Assembly (NCBI GenBank): GCA_001949185.1
Contig: BDGG01000006.1
Coordinates: 1,361,657-1,425,656, forward strand
Length of the DNA: 64,000 nt
Reading direction: 5' to 3'
Origin: Ramazzottius varieornatus
Taxonomy: Eukaryota; Tardigrada; Eutardigrada; Parachela; Ramazzottiidae
This document shows positions 56,752 through 64,000 of the stretch, piece by piece. A program made the translations under genes and the position numbers. Within the stretch, counting starts at the first letter, position 1. Each line of letters begins with the position of its first letter. Under the pieces are notes generated by a model that ran no database searches, was not told the DNA's origin, and worked only from the letters and a program-made list of their open reading frames with translations.

Positions 56752-58075
56752 CTACTGCCGTCGAAAGGACTTCAGGAGCGCTTGGCGCAAGTCGGCGAGC
56801 GTGATAGCGAAGAGTAGGGGGTTCAGGACGGTAGGGATGGCCATCAGCAGGACAAGGGTGCCGCCCAAACTAAAGTCATCTTGAGTGATGAGCCACATCG
56901 TGTCTTGGACCTGCTCTGGGGTATGGCAGATCAAAATAAGCAGCATCATCAACGTCAGTACTAGAAAACGCTGTCCGCATACTGGAATGCTCGGGCACCC
57001 GAATCTTGACTTCTTCTCATCGGACATCGGTGGTGTAGTCTTGCTTGTGCTGAGTTCTACCGCGTTGGAGATGAGAGTGTCGGCGCCATCGGTAGTGTTC
57101 TTGGTAACAGTTTGAATTTGATTCTCCACGGGAGCGCTGACCCTTTTTCCGTTGGACAAGGTGGCTGTCATGAGGTGGAACTGCTTTAGGGCGTTCGTTA
57201 TGCTCTGTACAGATTCAGAATATCCTACCGGCAGTCTGGATCTGCTGAACTCTCTTTGACTTGTCGAGGAACCTCTTGACTCTTCGTAGTTGACTGCGAT
57301 CAAGACAATTGGGAGGTCGTAACCTTGGATCTGAACAAACGCGGTCCAGTGGGACTGAGTGGTCGTGGCCTCAGCATTCAAGCTGCACCCGCTGGTTTCA
57401 ACGGGCAACCGCTAGTAAACTGCATCAGTGATGACACCGGGCCACAGGCAGCGTCATGGCGCCCCCTAGCTGTTACTTTTTAGGCTCAATTAACGAAATG
57501 TGATCAAATCGAAATTAATTTAATCGAAGGCACCATTGATGACGTAATTTTGAGGCTGAAAAATAACAGCTAGGGGGCGCCATAACGCTGGCACTGCACC
57601 GGGCAGTAGTGTCAGATGAAAATAGACATGGCCAAACAGATGAGGATTGTCGGTGTCGATTTCGGTAGGATATGGGAAAGTTTACAGCCCACAGACGACT
57701 GATGGTTTTCAAAAGGTGGCACTGGCCCATGGAAGCGTTCAGCGTGATCAACTCGTTGAGGTGTAGTGTGAATGCTGAATTTCCCAGCCACCAGTAGTTA
57801 CCGTAGGCTAGATGGATGACATTCAAAGGGAAAACCAGTAGCAAATTCAGCAGGTTAGCAATCAGTAGGTTGACTAGATAGATATTGAATGGTGTCAACA
57901 AGGTTGAGCGGTTCTTGACGATGACGAGGAGCACAGGCCCATTGGTGAGGATCCCGGCGATCGTGATGATGGACGATAAAACGGGCACGTAGGTGCAGTT
58001 GGGTTTCCCTATCTCGGTCCCATTAAAGCTGTAGTTCCCGATGACAAACGAATCATTAACCGGAAATGCATCCAT
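56752..58075 (-). pseudogene. Rhodopsin-class GPCR paralogue, interrupted by a MITE, frameshift and stop
   Basis: N-terminal part from 58075 (MDAFPVNDSFVIGNYSFNG, TM1 to TM3 with HNA-like WWLGNSAFTLHL) and C-terminal part 57408-56752 (TM5 IQGYDLPIVLIAVNY, TM6 RFLVLTLMMLLILICHTP, TM7 MAIPTVLNPLLFAITL) are clear paralogues of the GPCR at 52.7-55.2 kb. Between them are a frameshift near 57650 (TM4 continues as GHVYFHLTLLPG in another frame), a 142-bp MITE at 57449-57590 and an in-frame TAG in CLWPGVITDAVY/RLPVETSGC near 57413. TM7 keeps a NPLLF motif, closer to the canonical NPxxY than the intact paralogue. No intron separates TM5 from TM6 here. Confidence 0.8.
57449..57590. mobile_element. 142-bp MITE inside the GPCR pseudogene
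   Basis: CAGCGTCATGGCGCCCCCTA (57449-57468, arm continuing to 57489) is mirrored by 57550-57590 with a few mismatches, giving two 41-bp arms around 60 bp of AT-rich sequence. The element splits the TM4/extracellular-loop-2 coding region. A CACCGGGC motif lies near both flanks, which may reflect duplicated target sequence. Confidence 0.8.
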
Positions 58076-59965
58076 GAGAGACCGTACTGCTCATCGGGGT
58101 GAATAATTCGTGACAGAAGACTGAAGTTGCGGCTCTGACCAGGCTCGGGCGGTCACGGTTGTCTGTACATGCAGCGGACCGAACAAGGTATTTCCCAGAT
58201 TGAGAGCAGTCTAGTAGATTGGCGTAACGTTAAATACCGGCAGGTGGAAGTGGAATTGCGAGACCAACAATTGGGAAACTGTATGCCGAACCAAAAAATG
58301 GCAGCGCAGGAACGGCTTCTTGAATTCAAACGAACACTGGATAAAATACAGAACGGAAGGAGAAGACCGTTTCCTGTCTACTTCATGTTCTTGAGGACAA
58401 AAGGCAGCTTAGATAGCGGATCATATGACACTGTACTCGGTTCGTTGCGGTAAATCACGCCATTATTCGCAGCCGCATTATTTTCGGATCAACCCGCAGT
58501 CTGAAAAGGCTTTATAGGACGGCGAAGTTTGTGATCATGCTAATCCAAGAGCAAATAGTACGAAAAACTAATTTCATTTCGTCTTCTTATCCAGTTCAAA
58601 TAAAGTAAATTGTCCGGACGACCTTGCGTGCTAATTTTTGTCGCTGTTTTACTGCCTCCGCTCTTGCGTTGCGTGTCATACTCTGACTCTTTTACGGACA
58701 CCTGAAGAAGTTGGGAGTGATTTCTCAAGACTCGAATGTCTGAACTGCAACCAGATCTGAATAATCACAAGACACAGACGTCTGGTTCCGCTAAAGTACG
58801 AAAGAACAAAATCGGCGGTTTAGTGGTTGTTTCTCTTCTGATTCAGACAGTTGAGTGGAGGAGGGTAGATGCATGATACGGGTATCAGGCTGCCTTCACA
58901 CAAAGAGTCTGGAGTGAGCTCAAGACCTGTGTTGCAGTATAAAGAGATAATTAATCTCGAGGATATATAAACTGGATCGTTGTGGTCTGGCCAACCGATG
59001 CAGCCGACGAAACCTTGTACTTTAGATGTTTTTAGCGTGCTTTCTCAGGTGCGAGGTGCCGGCCACAGCTGTTACGTTCTTGTCAGTGAAGCAAACACGT
59101 AAGCCCCTTTTTTACAGTTGTACCACGGTGGTAGTGTCGAGGTTCTTGCATCTGCACGTTCATCTCACGTCCATCTGGTGTTCACCCATTTTCTTCGGCC
59201 GTGGTCGTCGACTCAAAGTGGACAAACTAGTGAATCGAAGCCAAGGTTGGATACGGCCTTCTTTTAATTCTCGTTTCGGTGAAGAATTTGATGCAACGGT
59301 TCACTGGGTCTTACACTCGTTCTTGTGACAGACATATCCGCGTTATTGGCTGTCGGATCACTGGGAGTGGCGTACTTGCTTCCAACCGGTATTTTCATTG
59401 TCTTGACTGGATTACGTCACCGCGCACCCGGTACGAAAATCCGCAAGGCACATGTACACTTACATGAAATTTCACATTACAATCTGAAATCAAGCGGAAA
59501 TTAGGGGTATGCTGTATACGTTCCCGAACTTCTTTGATTTCAAAAACTGCGTTCTGACGCCTAGAGGTATTTCCGATAGCGTGACACAGATTTGATGGTG
59601 CCGCTTTCGTAGGACAGAACTATGGACCAGTGTATAACAAAAGAAGAGACGTCGAAAACGTTTGCTCTGTCGTCCAGACCAAGCTGACATTTCCCACAGC
59701 GAACTAAGGCTGCTTTCCCAATATTGTCAAGCAAACGGCACCTGTGGATCGAAAAGACGTATGTTCGGAGTGGTACGGCGAAACGCGCCGCTTTCGCTGC
59801 GGTTTTGGCTGTGAGGACGTGCATCTTACAGGTCCAAGTGCTATGGTATGAATTTCGAGCCGGTTTCCCGACCAGCAAAATTTTTACGCGCATCTCTTCA
59901 ACTCTTTGGTTTACGATGGCTCAGTCTACCTACCAGGAGCATAAACGCCCGCGGTTCATTACACC
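58076..59965. other. Upstream of the GPCR pseudogene and of the exon at 59966
   Basis: A plus-strand frame at 58169-58453 (94 aa, Gln/Arg/Lys-rich, MQRTEQGISQIESSL...) could be a real small exon but matches nothing I know and has no confirmed splice partner. A TATATAA at 58964-58970 could be a TATA box for a plus-strand transcript. Otherwise nothing recognisable. Confidence 0.35.
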
Positions 59966-60149
59966 ATGGATTATCGCTGTATTACGTTGTCTGGAAGCAC
60001 CGGCCATCCCGCTGCCTACCGATCGAGCGGAGATTACGGACAGCAGTCGCAAGTCAACAGTAATTACGGGTTCCTGGACGCTCTTGGTGGATTCGCCGGA
60101 AACTATTCCACTAACACATTCAGTCCAGCTTTGGAGAATTTTCAGCCGA
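59966..60149 (+). CDS. Probable first coding exon of an unidentified Gly/Ser/Gln-rich protein
   Basis: A start codon in strong context (ACACCATGG) opens a 61-codon frame with biased composition, SSGDYGQQSQVNSNYGFLDA then GGFAGNYSTNTFSPALENFQP, ending at a consensus donor (CCGA|GTGAGT at 60150). Such aromatic/Ser/Gly/Gln segments are typical of activation regions of transcription factors or RNA-binding proteins, but this is inference. Following exons were not found within the window; they may lie beyond the repeats at 60.4-62.6 kb or beyond the window end. Confidence 0.45.
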
Positions 60150-60423
60150 GTGAGTAAATTTCAGGCTTAAGAATGCACGGGGAGAGATATTTTGTGTACC
60201 ACTCTTTCTTCCAAAACGAATCGGTCAGTCCTACTGAAAACAACCTCTTGAACAAAGCACTTGCTTGGCTCGATCCCGAATTCCCCACAGGGAACGAGAT
60301 TCAGCGATCACGTGAACGGCAACATACACCCATGCATAAAACAGACCAAACCATGAACAAAAGTCTTATTGTCTCGAGTTAGGCTCTTGATGAAGCCTGA
60401 AGTTACCCCAGCCTGCTTGGGGT

Positions 60424-62064
60424 AAAATTGGGCCGCCGATACTCAAATATTCGGCTGTACGAAGAGCGAGGTCTTACTTCGCACAATATAAACATTTGTT
60501 CACCTACGTTATGGGTAGGTCACAGGGCCTAAGAAGCTTGCGCATTGTTCTTGACGTACAGTGTATGACAAAATTAACCGTTAAAAATGGGCGTAATACT
60601 GCGGCTGGAGATTATTTACGACTCGGTTAATGAGAATTATATCTTGCTGCATGCGCAAATTTCATTGGTTTCAACCATCCGGTTCCATCGAACACCCACT
60701 TTTACGGTTTATTTTGTCGCACATTGTATGGTGAGAAAAATTTTACGCTGAGCAAAGTAAAACCTTGCTTCTCCTACCTGTTAGGTGCGGAATTATGACT
60801 TGCAACTTTCTGGAGGAAAGTCTTCACCAAATTTCCTGACTTCGGATCTCAGACTTTTTGAACCAATTAATGTCTGACCCAGTGAGGTACTTTTGCCATT
60901 TTATCTGCAGTGAATCCATGCTGATACTGTAGGAACATAAGAGAAGAGGAAAACTGAACTCTTAGAAGCCAGTTTTGACAGCCCCTTCCGAAAAAGTTTC
61001 TCTCTCGCTGGAGATGCTCTAATTTCTGAGAATGTTGATAATCTGTTAGTGCTCGGTCCCGACTACAAGGACTGCGAAAGGGAGTTCGCGGTTCCACCTC
61101 TGCAGTTTTCCGAGAGTGTTTTGTGCAGTCAGCACTTTGGCGCTGCCTTGCAACAGTAGTGGCTTCGCTACACTAAATTATTTCGGTTGTTGCACGGCAA
61201 GCTTTTCCATCTACTCTTCCGTTTCCAGAGAGGTTCGGTCTGGCACTATCGCTTTGCTGAGTAGTCGAAATTCATAGCGGTCTGGACCGCAAGATGGCCA
61301 CCAGAAAGTCACCATAGTCCTCTTTTGGTGTCGCTGACGATTCAAAATCTTCGGTGGCGCTTTCGCTCTGTCTCAGCAGTCCGATTCTTGCTTAACAACA
61401 TCCTGTGAAGTCTGTCCCTATCTGCAGTGGTTCTGTGGTCTGAAGTCGGCACGTTTCTGGTCGTGATAAGGGACGAAAAGGCGCAACTCTGCATTTTTCC
61501 AGAGGTGCGCAAGATAAACGGGGTACAGACTCCCCTAATTTCTTGTCTTCCCTTTTTTTTTGCGAATGCCCGGTGATAGTTTAGACAGATACCCCAAAGT
61601 CTCGTAGCAGTTTTACGATAATTTGGGAAGGATCGATTTCGGCCAGCTTTTTCGGCAGGCTGTTTTTCACTTTCAGTTTCCGTCTTCGGAAGGGATATCT
61701 TTCGAGTAAAACGTCTCCAGAAAGGAAACAATGTATCTAACCTCCCACGTATTCGCCGCTAGTGTATTCATTCCTACGTACTACACCGGTACATTTTTTT
61801 TGTGTGCGAAGCATGGTAAACGAAAAAGACTGGGATTCCCAAATGACTCGAAATTCTCCCCGACCCTAAAAAAATTGATTATATGCTTCACCAGCTAACT
61901 ACAGAACATGTAATGCTTGACCATTAGTAGATAGAGAAGAGTCTGTCAAGTGACCGGAAAGAAGTTCCCAGACAGTCTGACAAGGGAGAGCAAAAACACA
62001 AAATTTTGAAGTTGACGGTTTCCAAAAGTTGAAAGTCATACTTCGGCACCTGATATTTCTTCAA
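60424..62064. mobile_element. Long copy of the dispersed repeat also found at 41.9 kb
   Basis: 60424-60557 matches 41934-42066 and 62004-62064 matches about 42078-42134, each with scattered mismatches. Between these ends are 1.44 kb absent from the short copy. That interior has only short frames (for instance a minus-strand basic frame 61731-61342) without a recognisable transposase or reverse transcriptase. The relationship of full and internally deleted copies is typical of transposable elements, but the class is unknown. Confidence 0.6.
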
Positions 62065-62134
62065 CCGAGACAAATTATCAACTCAGCACAAAAGAGGAAC
62101 GGAACTTGAATGACAACCAGCGCACTCGTTCAGG

Positions 62135-62624
62135 CTAAGGATACGCATTCCGTTTTCCGCTGCGTTCCCAATTCCGCCTGGAAAATAGAAATTCCGTTCC
62201 TTTCCGGCTGATCCCGATTTGGATCACTGGAATTCCAAATCGGAGTGCAAGCCTCAGACCGGAATTGTGCTCATCGAAAGTCGGTTTTGGTCCGGCCAAA
62301 GTCCGCAGTGAAATTACCAGTTTTCGCGACGATCGGCGCAGTTCCACGCACTGTTTGGGAGCTCGGCAAACGAACTCGGCGGTAGGGCGCAGATTTTAGA
62401 TGTGACTGGCTGATAGCATGCGCCACTTGGGAACCATTCTGTTGAGCTTGTCGGCCGGGACCAAGCCGAGCTTCCGACTCGTTTTTCGCCTCCTGTACTG
62501 CAGTTTTGGAATTCCGATCTTTGATCTGACAGTTTTGGAAAACGGAAATAGGAACGGAACGGAATTCGGAATTCTGCTTCGAATCCGTTCCAGGGAGAAG
62601 GTCAGGCGGAATGTGTATCCTTAG
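62135..62624. mobile_element. 490-bp inverted-repeat element rich in GGAATTCC
   Basis: CTAAGGATACGCATTCCG at 62135-62152 is mirrored at about 62607-62624 (..CGGAATGTGTATCCTTAG), and the arms continue inward for more than 100 bp with mismatches (GGAATTCC, CGTTCC and GTTTTCC motifs on both sides). No coding content; a MITE-like element. Confidence 0.6.
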
Positions 62625-63050
62625 TTGAGGCCGCCAACCGAAAGCAGTTTGCTGCACGTCACTAGTTTCGTTGGGTCTTTGTGTTACCATCTATGTAGTG
62701 TGATGTCTACTGGGAATTTTGCAACTTCGCCTGTGCGCACATCTAATTCGTAGTCAGATCGTTTCAGCGGCACATGTCAAACCAAAAGCCAAGCAAGGGA
62801 ACAACAAGGAATCCTTTCGACCGAAGACCTTTGGAAGGCGGAAGGCTGCTTGTGTTGCTTCATCCGGAACCTGACAGCGCACTGCTCAGATCAAAACCAA
62901 TGAGGCTGCGTGGAAAGAGTATTCGCCTCGCTTCACCGCTTGTCGAGCTGTGGGGCGATCTTGTCCGGTTTGATCCGGTTCGTTATCCATTACCATCAAT
63001 TTTTTGAAATCATCCTAGAACGTCTAATACTGCACTAACATTCCACTGGA

Positions 63051-63380
63051 TCACAAGAGATTCCCCAGTGCTCCGGAAAGCAGGAATAACGCTGAGAGAA
63101 ACAACAAGCAGATCAACGAGATCCAGTCTAAGCTACTCCACTCGTCCACATCGTTGTCGGAATATCCGCCACCCGAAAGAAAGAATACCCACGCGCATAC
63201 CAGCGCAAAGCCCGACAAGCCCGCCATGGAATGAGCATAGGCTGGATGCCTGGCTACTTCATCCCGTCTCCCTTCCTCTTCCGCCGTCACGTTCCTGCTG
63301 ATGAAGACTTGAATAACGGTATCGCGTGAAACGGCATGGTCGGCCAGCTTCGAACTCGGTGGTTGCAGTGGACGACCCAT
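63051..63380 (-). CDS. Possible small two-TM membrane protein, unidentified
   Basis: An ATG at 63380 opens a 109-codon frame on the minus strand. Residues 1-50 are polar (MGRPLQPPSSKLADHAVS; EEEGRRDE), followed by two hydrophobic helices, GLSGFALVCAWVFFLSGGG and DWISLICLLFLSALFLLSG, separated by an acidic loop (YSDNDVDEWSS). Composition looks like real protein. An acceptor-like CACGTGGTCAG just upstream means this could instead be a terminal exon of a larger gene. No family recognised. Confidence 0.45.
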   Translation of the reverse strand: MGRPLQPPSSKLADHAVSRDTVIQVFISRNVTAEEEGRRDEVARHPAYAHSMAGLSGFALVCAWVFFLSGGGYSDNDVDEWSSLDWISLICLLFLSALFLLSGALGNLL

Positions 63381-64000
63381 GTGGAACAACTGACCACGTG
63401 AACCTGGAAGACAGTTAGAGTAACATAATATTTCAGTGGGACGAAAAATACCTAGAAAAACGTCAGAATGTGAACATGGCTATGGTATGTTTTTGTGGCA
63501 TCTTGACATTTTACTACACAACTTTGGGGCAAATCCGTTTTTCAGTCCTTTAGATTGTTCGTGTTTTGCTTTCATTTCTTACCTGGAGGGATATGTGGAG
63601 AAACGTGGTGGTCATGGAGGGAGACGATGGTGGTGGCAGGAGAGACGGATACTTCTTCGGAACGACCATTGGGAAACTGGAGCCGGATGGTAAAGAAATC
63701 TGTCATCTTCGTAGCATTCGGCCCAGGTGGGTTCGTTGATTATTGATTCTCTATGGAAGATTAAGCAAAGCGGGTAGCAATAAGATCGATAAGGATTTAT
63801 CATCTCATGTTGTTGCAGGGTTTAAGGTACAAAGGAGCTGCTCGTACGCTCTCAAGCCGATATCACGGCGATGGAAGGGCAATCGAAGGTGGAAGAATGG
63901 ACAGGACGTGGACGAGAAAACGGGAATTTGAGAATTGAGAACGAGGTGAACAGCTGATCTTGAGGGACGAGTGCGGCGATGCGATGCTACCCTCTGTTTT
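63381..64000. other. Window end; no gene recognised
   Basis: Short frames on both strands only, with a G/A-rich stretch around 63600-63660. It may contain upstream exons of the small membrane protein or downstream exons of the gene starting at 59966, but none can be supported. Confidence 0.35.

Noticed and set aside
58964-58970. TATATAA as a core promoter
   Set aside because: AT-rich motif of this length occurs by chance; it is 1 kb from the nearest supported start codon.
61342-61731. 129-codon basic minus-strand frame
   Set aside because: Lies in the interior of a dispersed repeat; no domain and no transposase motif could be seen.

Overview
The window is animal nuclear DNA. The genes have many introns, most of them 55-150 nt with a few of 1-2.3 kb, and canonical GT..AG sites. 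The encoded families are metazoan: neurexin, BarH-type homeodomain proteins, natriuretic-peptide-receptor-like (ANF-domain) receptors, rhodopsin-type GPCRs, an SLC26 anion transporter and a ten-cysteine Ly6/three-finger protein. My best guess is a small ecdysozoan, perhaps a tardigrade. This is an inference from gene style, not something I could test. All gene models below were built by hand from reading frames, splice consensus and splice phase, and by comparing paralogues inside the window.

Layout, left to right. 0.1-1.2 kb: a GPI-anchored Ly6-like protein (+). 2.2-4.6 kb: a 2.46-kb DNA transposon with 160-bp inverted repeats and a broken DDE transposase. 5.2-8.2 kb and 11.1-13.8 kb: tandem ANF-domain receptor genes (+) with the same exon lengths. 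The first carries an in-frame stop; the second looks intact and has a short cytoplasmic tail without kinase or cyclase domains. A palindromic repeat element lies between them. 13.9-14.8 kb: a convergent gene (-) with a possible RIIa/Dpy-30-like motif. 14.8-20.1 kb is gene-poor. 20.1-30.8 kb: a nine-exon alpha-neurexin (+) that appears to lack EGF1.

31-40 kb: an inverted, convergent pair of BarH-like homeobox genes. Their arms are a mosaic. A 525-bp upstream block and the homeobox exon are almost identical between the copies, while first and last exons have diverged, which suggests gene conversion or very strong constraint. 40.9-45 kb: two more ANF-domain receptor copies (-), one largely complete and one decayed. 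47.4-48.9 kb: a truncated SLC26 gene (-) with an in-frame stop. 48.9-52.1 kb: nested fold-back and inverted-repeat elements. 52.7-58.1 kb: two related GPCR genes (-), one intact and one a pseudogene with a MITE inserted in it. 59.9-60.2 kb: a probable first coding exon (+) of an unidentified gene. 60.4-62.6 kb: repeats. 63.05-63.4 kb: a possible small two-TM protein (-).

The theme is local duplication and decay of membrane-receptor genes and homeobox genes, with repeated insertion of small DNA transposons. I found no operon, CRISPR array or rRNA gene, and no tRNA gene I would defend.
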